From Planctomycetota bacterium (GTDB lineage Bacteria > Planctomycetota > Planctomycetia > Pirellulales > Pirellulaceae), in the NCBI GenBank assembly GCA_026692885.1, contig JAPLNJ010000410.1:1-21153 (forward strand): 21,153 bases of DNA, in the 5' to 3' direction. Positions 13,818-20,981 of this stretch are shown here, one piece after another. How positions within the stretch are numbered: position 1 is the first letter of the stretch; every line of letters begins with the position of its first letter. A program made the translations under genes and the position numbers. Below the pieces are notes generated by a model. The model was not told the origin of the DNA, searched no databases, and saw nothing but the letters and a program-made list of their open reading frames with translations.

Positions 13818-13885
13818 GGACAGGAAAATGGGGGACAGGAAGATGAAAGCAGGCATTCATTTTCCTGTCCCTCATTTTCCTGTCC
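13818..13885. repeat. Inverted repeat with 15-bp half-units (copy 2)
   Basis: The arms 13818-13847 and 13856-13885 match at 28 of 30 positions when reverse-complemented, with an 8-nt loop. Each arm is two direct 15-bp copies of GGACAGGAARATGRR. The layout (two 15-bp half-units per arm) matches the element at 3695-3776 even though the bases differ. It lies between the DUF5678 gene and the PCMT stop. Confidence 0.92.
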
Positions 13886-13965
13886 GAAACACACCCCACC
13901 ATGAACTGCCCTACATGACGGCTGGCTGGACTGCGGGAACCCCAGTGTCCCCGGCTTCTCCCAGC

Positions 13966-15261
13966 CTAGCGGGGCGAGGGCTGGGCTTTCACGTCGTCGA
14001 CCGAAAATTGGCCGGTGGCGCCGAACAGGCCGATCCGCAGGATCGCCTCGCGGGCCGTGGGCGGGACGCGAATCGTCTTGGTGACGCGTTGCCAGTCGGA
14101 GCTGCCCAGAAACGGTCCTACACCCTGGAATCCGAGGTCTTTGCGGTTCTGGTCGTAGAATGAAATACCGGGCATGGGCTCCTCGTCGCGACTCCGGCCC
14201 CGCTGCACGGTGTCGGATTTCACACGCAGGGAGAACTCCAGGCTGGCCACCACCTGTCCGTCGATCGGGAAGCCTTGCAGGACGTGCGCCGACCGGCCTG
14301 GTTCCTGGTTGCGGAACGTGAGGTACTGCTCGCCCTCGGGCGCCGTCTTGTCCGCGACCACGGTGGCCTGTCGCTCGTAGTAGAAACCGGGCACGATGTC
14401 CGGCTTGTCGGTCGGCTGCTCGAAGTTCCCGTTCACGATCCGCGGATGCGCCGGGTCCGGTTTCACCTGCCGCCGATCCTCGGCAGCGCCCGTCATGGGG
14501 ACGAACAGGGTCGGCCGCAGGGCCTCGATTTCCAGCTTGCCATTTTTCTTACGGAGCAGGTTCATCACCTGCTGGTAACGCTCGCCCACGGGGATCATCA
14601 TCAGCCCGCCTTCGGCTAACTGGTCGAGCAGCGGCTGGGGTACCTTTTCGGGCGAGCAGGTCACCACGATCTTGTCGAACGGCGCGTGTTCTGGCCAGCC
14701 CAAGAAACCGTCGCCGACTTTGACAAACACGTTGGTGTAGTTCAAACGCTTGAGGGTGCGTGCGGCCTTCTGCCCCAACGGTTCCACGATCTCGATGGTG
14801 TAGACCTCCTTGACCAGCGGACTGAGTATGGCCGCTTGGTAGCCGCTGCCGGTGCCGATCTCCAGCACCTTGTCGGTGGGCTGCGGATCAAGCGTTTCGG
14901 TCATGTACGCCACAATGAAAGGCGAGGAGATGGTTTGACTCTCGCCGATCGGCAGAGACATGTCGAAATAGGCCTGCGCGCGATACTGGGCCGGCACGAA
15001 CTCGTGACGGGGCGTGGCCAGCGAGGCTTTCAGTACACGCGGATCTTTGACGCCTGCGCCGGCGATGTTTTCCTCGACCATGCGGCGGCGAGCTTGTTCC
15101 AGTTGAGACGTCGTCTGGGCGGCGAGTGCAGCGGGCCAGGCGGCGATGACCAGCCAGATCCACAGCCGCCCGCGTGCCGTGGCGGCTCTGGTGTTGCGCG
15201 CCCCCCTGCCCTGCCCTGCCCTGCCCTGTGGCCCCGCTGCCAAACGCGATGAACGATCCAT
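13966..15261 (-). CDS. pcm: Exported protein-L-isoaspartate O-methyltransferase with C-terminal beta domain
   Basis: PCMT methylates isoaspartyl residues with S-adenosylmethionine to start repair of aged proteins. The 431-residue protein has a hydrophobic stretch (L-W-I-W-L-V-I-A-A-W-P-A-A-L-A-A) at 33-48 after basic residues, suggesting a signal peptide with cleavage near A-L-A-A. The catalytic domain follows: R-R-R-M-V-E-E-N-I near 58, the I-S-S-P-F-I-V-A-Y-M segment, and SAM motif V-L-E-I-G-T-G-S-G at 132-140. The last ~160 residues (from I-V-N-G-N-F-E-Q-P) look like a jelly-roll or carbohydrate-binding-type domain. The frame extends to 15438 through palindromic repeats, but AGGAAG six bases before the ATG at 15261 decides the start. 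Residues 12-23 come from a (GGGCA)n repeat. Confidence 0.88.
   Translation of the reverse strand: MDRSSRLAAGPQGRAGQGRGARNTRAATARGRLWIWLVIAAWPAALAAQTTSQLEQARRRMVEENIAGAGVKDPRVLKASLATPRHEFVPAQYRAQAYFDMSLPIGESQTISSPFIVAYMTETLDPQPTDKVLEIGTGSGYQAAILSPLVKEVYTIEIVEPLGQKAARTLKRLNYTNVFVKVGDGFLGWPEHAPFDKIVVTCSPEKVPQPLLDQLAEGGLMMIPVGERYQQVMNLLRKKNGKLEIEALRPTLFVPMTGAAEDRRQVKPDPAHPRIVNGNFEQPTDKPDIVPGFYYERQATVVADKTAPEGEQYLTFRNQEPGRSAHVLQGFPIDGQVVASLEFSLRVKSDTVQRGRSRDEEPMPGISFYDQNRKDLGFQGVGPFLGSSDWQRVTKTIRVPPTAREAILRIGLFGATGQFSVDDVKAQPSPR
15201..15228 (-). repeat. (GGGCA)n G-rich repeat in the PCMT N-terminus
   Basis: On the minus strand five G-runs are separated by CA, ending in GGGGGG, a canonical G-quadruplex pattern. 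It encodes G-R-A-G-Q-G-R-G-A just before the basic and hydrophobic parts of the signal peptide. Confidence 0.9.
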
Positions 15262-15273
15262 GACTGTCTTCCT
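15256..15273 (-). promoter_or_regulatory. Ribosome-binding site and start of the PCMT gene, duplicated copy A
   Basis: The minus strand reads AGGAAGACAGTC followed by ATGGAT. The same 18-bp block recurs at 15433-15450 with one mismatch, on the far side of the palindromic cluster. Confidence 0.75.
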
Positions 15274-15287
15274 ATTCGAATCTTGGT

Positions 15288-15424
15288 GGCAGAGCCTCGT
15301 AACCAGAGCGATGCTTCTCGTTCCGACGCTCTGCGTCGGAACGCAAGCCACGGACGCTCTGCGTCCTTGGGCAGACGACGCGGAGCGTCGAGACACTTGC
15401 GTTCCCACGCAGAGCGTGGGAACG
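15288..15424. repeat. Cluster of CTCTG-core palindromes
   Basis: Four hairpins in a row: CGTTCCGACG-CTCTG-CGTCGGAACG (15319-15343), GGACG-CTCTG-CGTCC (15353-15367), GACGC-GGA-GCGTC (15378-15390) and CGTTCCCACG-CAGAG-CGTGGGAACG (15400-15424). The cluster opens with a 25-bp module (15288-15312) that is identical to 19486-19510. It lies between the Hsp70 stop and the PCMT start. Confidence 0.92.
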
Positions 15425-15432
15425 AGAGCGCA

Positions 15433-15450
15433 ATCCATGACTGTTTTCCT
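15433..15450 (-). promoter_or_regulatory. Duplicated ribosome-binding site and ATG, copy B
   Basis: This block matches copy A at 17 of 18 positions and lies 7 bp from the Hsp70 stop codon. Its ATG (15438) opens a frame that passes through the palindromes into PCMT, giving a longer, less likely protein. Confidence 0.7.
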
Positions 15451-15456
15451 TTCACC

Positions 15457-18402
15457 TTACAGAATACGCAGGCCTTTTGGCAACGCCTCGCCGAACACCC
15501 GGCCCTGTTCTTCCCTGTCGAGCGTGCCGCCCTCGCGGACCAACTGCAGGAAATGGGCCGGCGCTTGGTGATCCTCCAGCCAGGCGAGTACTTCCTCGCG
15601 CAACTTCTGCGGCACATCGCGATAGCGGTCGTCGGCCCGCCTGGCCAATTGCATCACGGCCAGCTTGTCGACTTCCGACGCCTCCCGGACGCCCATCAGT
15701 TCCTCCAGCCACCGCGCGGCGACGTCCGCGGAGACCACGGTGTTCAACGGCCCGTAGACGGGAATGCGCGCCCCGATCCGGCCCACGGTCCACACCACGG
15801 CGCCGCGGACCGGCTGGAGGACACGCTTGTTCAGCAGTTCGACCAGCATGTCGCCCAATTCGATTTTGACCGCCGTGTCCAACAGTTCCAGCGCGCCGAG
15901 CAGTCGCCACATCTCCGCGGACTGCTGTGGGGTCAGGCTCAAGTCGCCGCCGCCCCTGCCGGTAGTCGAGCGGCGGTGCAAGCCGCGTACGGAGGCCAGC
16001 AGCGGATCGGCCAGCGCCCGCTGCTGGCCGGCGGAGAAGCCTCCGGCGATCCGCCGCCACAAGATCCACGACTCGGTGCGCGTCCCCACGGCGTTGTGTG
16101 CCAGCCGGCCCTGCACCGTGCGCCACGTCTCGCTGACCCGCCAGTCGTCCACGGCCAAGCCGTAACCGGGCCGCAAGGCGTAGCCCAGCAGGTTCAGCCA
16201 GCGGGCTTCGTGCTCCGGGCTTTTCCGGCGGCCGGCCTCGCCATCGATCAGCGCTTCCCAGATGCGGCGGAGCAACGACATGGGCCACTCGTCACGTTCC
16301 ATGCCCAACGCCGCCGCCAACCGCTTGACCAGACCTAGGGGGGCGTCTTGCTTGTCCTGGCCGCCCGCGTGAAACGTCGCCTCAATCAAACGTTCGCACT
16401 CGCGCCACGCAGCCTCCTCCACGAATCCCTCGCCCTCGCCGGAGGTCTGCTGAGCGTCCAGATCGGTCTGCGTGGCGGAACGCACGTCGAACTGCAGCCG
16501 CCAGCTCCGCTCTGAGCCGACCTCGCTGCACCACAATTCCAGCGTGCCGATCTCCGTCAGCCGCGCGTGCAAGTGGACCGAGATCGAACCGGCTTGTTTC
16601 TTGCCTCGCGTCTTCAAAGCGGTGCGAATCGGCGGCAGCGGCGTCATCTGTTCGCGGTCGATCGGCAGCAGTTCGCCCGCCTGATCGGCCAGTCGCGTGC
16701 TGGAAACGTACAGCGGGAATTCCACGGGCTGGTGGATCAGCAGGTCGAAGCGGCGTTGGGTCAAGGCAATCTCTTGCCCAGGTTCGGCATTCCCTGGCAC
16801 TAGGCAGACGGCAACCGGCGACGCGCTCTCGACGCCGATGTAATAGGTCCGCGCCAGACCGGCAGCGATGCGCACCCCCCTGCCCCGCCGCACCGCGCCG
16901 TAGTACGCCGCGCCGCGGGCCACCGCCAAGTCCAGCCGCGCGTTGTCCAGCACGAGGGGCGACCAGCCGGAGTCGCCATCCCGGAACCACGCGGTCAGTA
17001 CGTCCAGCACGCGTTGGCGGATCAGCGGCGAGGCGAACACACCGCCGTTGAACAGCACGATATCCGGACGAGCCGGGTCGGCCCCCCCTGCCCTGCCCTG
17101 CCCTGTCCGCGGAGTGACCAGCTGGGCGGGTGAGGCTGCGGCCGAGCTGGCGATTGACGGCTCGGCAGGAGCCTCGCCCTCCCGAGCCTCGCCCTCCCGA
17201 GCCTCGCCCTCCCGAGCCTCGCCCTCCCGAGCCTCGCCCTCCCGAGCCTCGCCCTCCCGAGCCTCGCCCTCCCGCGGGTCCGGAGCGTACGGTAGACCAA
17301 ACTCGCGAAACCCGGACTGTTGTTTCTGCGGCTTGTCTGCCAGTCCGACAAACGGGAAGAAGCCGTCGAGCAGGACCCGCCGCGCAGCCTCGCGATCCAA
17401 CTCGACGCGCAGACCGCCGCCAATCAGCTGTGCGCCGGAACCCGGCAAGATGAAGCTCAGTTTTTCGCCGCGGCCGTCGGAAAGGAGGTCCTCCTTCAGC
17501 CGCTGGCAGAGGCGGACCAGGACATCCCACTGGTGCGGCAGCAGCGGGCCAGGCAACGTGCCCTCAATGTACTTGGCCAGCGCCCCGTCGAGGTTATCGC
17601 CGCCCAGGATCAAGTGTTCCCCCACCGCGACGCGGTGAAACTGCACCTTACCCCCTTCACCGCGGCGCACGCGGATCAGCGTAAAATCGGTCGTCCCACC
17701 GCCGATGTCGCACACCAGGATCTTTTGTCCGGGCGCGACGCGTTGCTCCCAGTCGGTCTCGTGCGCGTCAATCCACGCGTAGAAAGCAGCCTGCGGCTCC
17801 TCGATCAACACCACCCGCGGCAGTCCGGCGGCGGCCGCCGCCTGGACCGTCAGTTCGCGAGCCAGTTCGTCGAACGAGGCGGGCAACGTGACAACTAAGT
17901 CCTGTGTCGCCAACGGTTCGTGTGGAAAGCGATGGTCCCAGGCGTCGCGGAAGTGTCGCAGGAAACGCGAGCTGACTTCGACCGGCGACAGTCGCTCGAC
18001 ATCCGCTGCCCCGTGCCAGGGTAACAGTTCCGCAGTCCGATCCACGCCGGAATGGCAGAGCCACGACTTGGCCGAAGTGATCAGCCGGCCCGGCCGCCGT
18101 GCGCCGTAATCACGGGCGAAGCAGCCCACCGCAGCGGCCGGCTCCTCGCGACTCCAGGGCAACCGCAGTGCGCCGGCGGCCAGTTCGCCGCTGGTCGGCT
18201 GATAATGACAGGAGGGCAACGTCTCGCGGGCCTCGACCTGACCGGCGTCCACCAACTGCGGCGTGGCGAACGTCCGCACCCGCCAGACCTCCTCGCTGGT
18301 ATCGACGTAACTCACGGCCGAGTTCGTCGTGCCCAGGTCGATGCCCACCAGGTAGCGGCTGGGCTGTTCGAGTTCATTAACCAAACGTTCCTGCGTCGCC
18401 AT
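15457..18402 (-). CDS. Hsp70 family protein with DUF3731-type C-terminal region
   Basis: Hsp70 chaperones use ATP to bind and release unfolded protein. The N-terminus has the ATPase motifs G-I-D-L-G-T-T-N-S at about 20-28, V-T-L-P-A-S-F, I-E-E-P-Q-A-A-F-Y, V-C-D-I-G-G-G-T-T-D-F and later I-V-L-F-N-G-G-V-F. At 981 residues it is about 1.5 times DnaK. Instead of the DnaK substrate-binding domain it has a long C-terminal helical region as in the large DUF3731-type Hsp70 group. Around residues 376-440 is a low-complexity insertion: R-E-G-E-A repeated, then A-P-A-E-P-S, then G-Q-G-R-A-G-G from a (GGGCA)n repeat. From memory of homologues, this replaces a conserved helical segment after P-Y-A-P-D-P. 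It starts 6 bp after the ZIP stop; PCMT follows. Confidence 0.88.
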   Translation of the reverse strand: MATQERLVNELEQPSRYLVGIDLGTTNSAVSYVDTSEEVWRVRTFATPQLVDAGQVEARETLPSCHYQPTSGELAAGALRLPWSREEPAAAVGCFARDYGARRPGRLITSAKSWLCHSGVDRTAELLPWHGAADVERLSPVEVSSRFLRHFRDAWDHRFPHEPLATQDLVVTLPASFDELARELTVQAAAAAGLPRVVLIEEPQAAFYAWIDAHETDWEQRVAPGQKILVCDIGGGTTDFTLIRVRRGEGGKVQFHRVAVGEHLILGGDNLDGALAKYIEGTLPGPLLPHQWDVLVRLCQRLKEDLLSDGRGEKLSFILPGSGAQLIGGGLRVELDREAARRVLLDGFFPFVGLADKPQKQQSGFREFGLPYAPDPREGEAREGEAREGEAREGEAREGEAREGEAREGEAPAEPSIASSAAASPAQLVTPRTGQGRAGGADPARPDIVLFNGGVFASPLIRQRVLDVLTAWFRDGDSGWSPLVLDNARLDLAVARGAAYYGAVRRGRGVRIAAGLARTYYIGVESASPVAVCLVPGNAEPGQEIALTQRRFDLLIHQPVEFPLYVSSTRLADQAGELLPIDREQMTPLPPIRTALKTRGKKQAGSISVHLHARLTEIGTLELWCSEVGSERSWRLQFDVRSATQTDLDAQQTSGEGEGFVEEAAWRECERLIEATFHAGGQDKQDAPLGLVKRLAAALGMERDEWPMSLLRRIWEALIDGEAGRRKSPEHEARWLNLLGYALRPGYGLAVDDWRVSETWRTVQGRLAHNAVGTRTESWILWRRIAGGFSAGQQRALADPLLASVRGLHRRSTTGRGGGDLSLTPQQSAEMWRLLGALELLDTAVKIELGDMLVELLNKRVLQPVRGAVVWTVGRIGARIPVYGPLNTVVSADVAARWLEELMGVREASEVDKLAVMQLARRADDRYRDVPQKLREEVLAWLEDHQAPAHFLQLVREGGTLDREEQGRVFGEALPKGLRIL
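16875..16886 (-). repeat. Short (GGGCA)-like copy in the Hsp70 gene
   Basis: The plus strand reads six C, TG, CCCC. It encodes part of R-R-G-R-G-V and could simply be coding sequence rather than a repeat copy. Confidence 0.3.
17082..17105 (-). repeat. (GGGCA)n G-rich repeat in the Hsp70 gene
   Basis: Four G-runs separated by CA on the sense strand, ending in seven G, a G-quadruplex pattern. It encodes G-Q-G-R-A-G-G and is in frame within the low-complexity insertion. Confidence 0.88.
17171..17275 (-). repeat. Seven tandem 15-bp units encoding R-E-G-E-A
   Basis: GCCTCGCCCTCCCGA is repeated exactly six times and a seventh time with one change, all in frame. The flanking GGCTCGGCAGGA (17159-17170) plus the first unit matches the interspersed element also seen near 19637-19670, so a single repeat apparently landed in the gene and expanded. 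Confidence 0.95.
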
Positions 18403-18408
18403 GTCGAA

Positions 18409-19323
18409 CTAGTGGTCCTGCACCGCGGCGGGTGGCTCGTGACTGTGCTGGTGGTCCGGTTCGAGGAACCCGATGGCGTAGGCCAACGCCACGCCCAACA
18501 GCAGGGCGGCGGATAGCTTGAACCGGTCGTGAGTGTGGAAATGGACTTCGGGCAGAATGTCGGCCAGCGAGATGCAGAGGAAGACTCCAGCCGCGAAGCC
18601 CAACGAGGTGCCGATCACCAGCCGTTGCGTCTCCGCGAGTTGTTGGACACCCAGATAGAAGCAGATGGCCCCCACCGCACACATCAAGGCGAACAGCACG
18701 TTTACCACCCGTCGGGCTTGTGGTGACCACCCGCCGGTCGCCATCACGGACGTGATGGACATGGCATCCAGCGGCTTGTGCAGCAGCACCGCCAGGAACG
18801 TGCCGAGGCCCAACAAAGGCAGTCCAGGCTCCCCGGCATGGCGCTGGGCCGACACGCTGGCCGCCAGGGCCATGCCATCAATCAACGTGTGCAGCGACAG
18901 GCCGGCGTACAGCCCGATCCAACTGTACGGATGCCGGTGCGTGTCGCAACACTCGCCTTCGGTGGGATCGTGACTGTGGTCATGGTCATGGTGGGCACAG
19001 GGCTGCTCTGCCGGCTCGTGGCGGCAGACGCTGGCTTCCTCGACCGGCCCGTGCTGGTGGACCTGAAAGGCCCGGATCAGCAGGAACATGGTCAACAGGC
19101 CGACCAACGCCGACATGGCCGTCTGGTCCAAGGAACCGGTCTCGGTGGCCGAATGCGGCAACATGTGCAGCAGAGCGACGCCGAGCACGAGGCCGCCGAC
19201 GAAACTCATAACCAATTGCATCCGCGTGTGCGTCAGACGCAGCAGCGAAGGCAGCATCCCGCCTAGAAACGAGGCGGCGGCCACGAGCAGACAGTAGATG
19301 ATGATCAGGATCGTCGGCCACAT
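18409..19323 (-). CDS. ZIP family divalent metal transporter
   Basis: ZIP proteins move Zn, Fe or other divalent metals into the cytoplasm. The 304-residue protein has about eight hydrophobic segments. The metal-transport motifs are H-T-L-I-D-G-M-A-L-A (145-154, the HNxxDG helix) and H-K-P-L-D-A-M-S (182-189), in which the usual Glu of HExPxE-like motifs is replaced. A His-rich loop at ~88-131 (including H-H-D-H-D-H-S-H) and a His-rich C-terminus are typical metal-binding regions. The frame extends to 19425 through a palindromic repeat; M-W-P-T-I-L-I-I at 19323 starts the first membrane helix. It is the first gene of a ZIP-Hsp70-PCMT operon. Confidence 0.9.
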   Translation of the reverse strand: MWPTILIIIYCLLVAAASFLGGMLPSLLRLTHTRMQLVMSFVGGLVLGVALLHMLPHSATETGSLDQTAMSALVGLLTMFLLIRAFQVHQHGPVEEASVCRHEPAEQPCAHHDHDHSHDPTEGECCDTHRHPYSWIGLYAGLSLHTLIDGMALAASVSAQRHAGEPGLPLLGLGTFLAVLLHKPLDAMSITSVMATGGWSPQARRVVNVLFALMCAVGAICFYLGVQQLAETQRLVIGTSLGFAAGVFLCISLADILPEVHFHTHDRFKLSAALLLGVALAYAIGFLEPDHQHSHEPPAAVQDH

Positions 19324-19397
19324 GGTGTCACTTGGCTCAGGGGACTTGCTGGTTGTGCGTGTTTCAGCCCCACTGCTGTAAGTATCTTGTAAACCCT

Positions 19398-19511
19398 CGT
19401 TCCCAGGCTCTGCCTGGGAACGCACTGCCTTGCCGGCTCCGCCGGCCTGCTTGCGAGGCGGAGCCTCGCGTCCAGTGGGTTACGAGGCAGAGCCTCGTAA
19501 CCAGAGCGATT
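19398..19511. repeat. Palindrome cluster upstream of the ZIP gene
   Basis: Hairpins CGTTCCCAGG-CTCTG-CCTGGGAACG (19398-19422), GCGAGGC-GGA-GCCTCGC (19453-19469) and GTTACGAGGC-AGA-GCCTCGTAAC (19479-19501). Bases 19486-19510 are identical to 15288-15312. The cluster starts ~75 bp upstream of the ZIP start, in its leader or promoter region. Confidence 0.92.
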
Positions 19512-19636
19512 CAGGGATTTTGGACCATGCAATGATGTTCACAGCCGCGGTGCTTTCGCCCCCATCGTATATGCATTTGCCGCCGCTCCACAAGCGGCCC
19601 TGACTAATTCCGCGTCGCCGTCTTGACCGCCGCTGC

Positions 19637-19670
19637 ATCTCGGCCGGCTCCGCGGGAGCGTCGCCCTCCC
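19637..19670. repeat. Interspersed GGCTCC/CGCCCTCCC element
   Basis: CGGCCGGCTCCGCGGGAGC followed by GTCGCCCTCCC aligns with GGCTCGGCAGGAGCC plus TCGCCCTCCC at the edge of the Hsp70 tandem array (17159-17183). Both contain a short hairpin before CGCCCTCCC. Confidence 0.65.
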
Positions 19671-19680
19671 ATTTCCCTCT

Positions 19681-19742
19681 CATTCCCCTGCCCTCTCATT
19701 CCCCTGCCCTCTCATACCCCTGCCATCCTCTCCCCTGCCCTG
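19681..19742 (+). repeat. 16-bp tandem repeat, C/T-rich
   Basis: CATTCCCCTGCCCTCT occurs at 19681-19696 and 19697-19712, then degenerate copies to the CCCCTGCCCTG at 19733-19742. The CCCCTGCCCT core links it to the (GGGCA)n family. The rest of 19512-19680 and 19743-19900 shows nothing I can name besides the element at 19637-19670. Confidence 0.85.
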
Positions 19743-19910
19743 CGGTGTCACCCAGGGGCTGGCGATGCTAGCGCCTTCGATCGAAGCCATCGCGCGAAAC
19801 ATGGGGAACCATTCCGGATGTGCGGCGTCTACACCTGTGCGTAGAACTGAGAGGCGACCGGCCTCGAAGCGGAGAACCGAGGGCCGAGGTACGGAACAAG
19901 GGGAGAAGCG

Positions 19911-20102
19911 ATGGATACCAGGAACGAATTGGTGGCGATTCTCGCACGGCTGGACCAACTGGCCAGCGCCGAAGAGCACGTGGGGAACTGTGACGCCGCC
20001 GAACTGCTCGCCAGTATTGCAGAGCACACGGAGCACGTGCTGGGAATGGCGGAACTCGCCCCGAAGCCCGCAGGCTACGACCGAAACGAACTCGCTTGTT
20101 GA
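19911..20102 (+). CDS. Small acidic protein of unknown function
   Basis: The 63-residue protein begins M-D-T-R-N-E-L-V-A-I-L-A-R-L-D-Q-L and is predicted mostly helical. It has several His and Glu residues (G-N-C-D-A-A-E-L-L-A, A-E-H-T-E-H-V-L) and ends in Cys. I do not recognise a family. It is supported by a strong AAGGGGAG ribosome-binding sequence six bases before the ATG. It precedes the J-like gene by 80 bp on the same strand, so the two may be cotranscribed. Confidence 0.55.
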   Translation: MDTRNELVAILARLDQLASAEEHVGNCDAAELLASIAEHTEHVLGMAELAPKPAGYDRNELAC

Positions 20103-20182
20103 GCGACCAAACGTCGGCACAAGCGACTTGTGGCGGCGGTTGTCGCCTTGGGTTTTCACCATCTTGCTGGGACACGAAAATA

Positions 20183-20890
20183 GTGACCGACCAATTTAAT
20201 CCGCATCACGAATGGCTGGGCCTGGATCGGCAGTTACGGCAGCCGAACTATTACGAGCTCTTGGGAATCCGGGAATCCGAACAGGATGCGGCGGCGATTT
20301 CCGGCGCCGCGGTGGCTGCGTTAACGCGTGTGCGACGGGTCAAGCCCGGCCCACGGGCGGCGCAGCTAGTACGTTTGTTTGAGGAAATCCTGGCTGCCAA
20401 GAAGTGTTTGAGTGATCCCCCGAAGCGGGCTGCGTACGATCAAGGGCTGCGGGGATTTCGTCCGGCTGCCGCTACCGCTCCCCGTCGTCCGGCACCACGG
20501 ACCAAGCTGGCCCCGCTGCCAGTCCCGATCGCCGCGGTCGCAGTGCCGGTCGTGCCGATGGCCACTCCCAACGCGGTGGTGACGTTGCCGCCGGAACTGA
20601 CGGGGGAATTGCCCGCCCCGCGTTTTCAGCCAGCCGCCGCGGGGCTGAACACTGACGAGCCGTTGGCTGTTGCCTGGCCGTGCCGGCCTAAGTCCACCTG
20701 TGGCAGACGGCGGCCCCACGCCGTGGCCGTCAGGAAACGGAGCAGGGCCGCTCAGGGGCTGGCTCTGCCCATTTCGATTGCGAGCGTGCTCGTGGTCGCC
20801 TTAGTGGGAATCCTGCTCGCCGCGCTGATCGGCAATTCCAATGCACAAACCAATCGCCCCTCCGCACCGATAATTCGGGCGACGAACTAA
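20183..20890 (+). CDS. J-domain-like protein without HPD, C-terminal membrane anchor
   Basis: The 235-residue protein starts at GTG with T-D-Q-F-N-P-H-H-E-W-L-G-L, the usual opening of planctomycete J-like proteins. It continues P-N-Y-Y-E-L-L-G-I (helix I) and K-K-C-L-S-D-P-P-K-R-A-A-Y-D (helices III-IV of a J domain). The HPD tripeptide needed to stimulate Hsp70 ATPase is absent; the equivalent position reads near R-R-V. The middle is a Pro/Ala-rich linker. Then come Arg-rich residues and one membrane segment (L-A-L-P-I-S-I-A-S-V-L-V-V-A-L-V-G-I-L-L). The frame extends to an ATG at 20096, but the similarity begins at 20183. It probably acts as a scaffold or membrane protein rather than as a co-chaperone. 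Confidence 0.75.
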   Translation: MTDQFNPHHEWLGLDRQLRQPNYYELLGIRESEQDAAAISGAAVAALTRVRRVKPGPRAAQLVRLFEEILAAKKCLSDPPKRAAYDQGLRGFRPAAATAPRRPAPRTKLAPLPVPIAAVAVPVVPMATPNAVVTLPPELTGELPAPRFQPAAAGLNTDEPLAVAWPCRPKSTCGRRRPHAVAVRKRSRAAQGLALPISIASVLVVALVGILLAALIGNSNAQTNRPSAPIIRATN

Positions 20891-20981
20891 CGAAGCGTTC
20901 GAAACCTGGAAGATCGAAGTCCGTGCCGGCCTTGATCATAGCGCTGCGAAATGCTAGCAGTGTCGTGATCGCCCCCGAGAA

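Noticed and set aside
15262..15438. Upstream extension of the PCMT frame
   Set aside because: It encodes palindromic repeat sequence. A good AGGAAG site precedes the ATG at 15261, and the signal peptide is near that start.
17022..17453. Arg-rich and Pro-rich frames in the Hsp70 tandem array
   Set aside because: They are out-of-frame readings of the 15-bp repeat. The Hsp70 frame has conserved sequence on both sides.
19324..19425. Upstream extension of the ZIP frame
   Set aside because: It includes palindrome-derived codons. The first membrane helix starts right at M-W-P-T-I-L-I-I.
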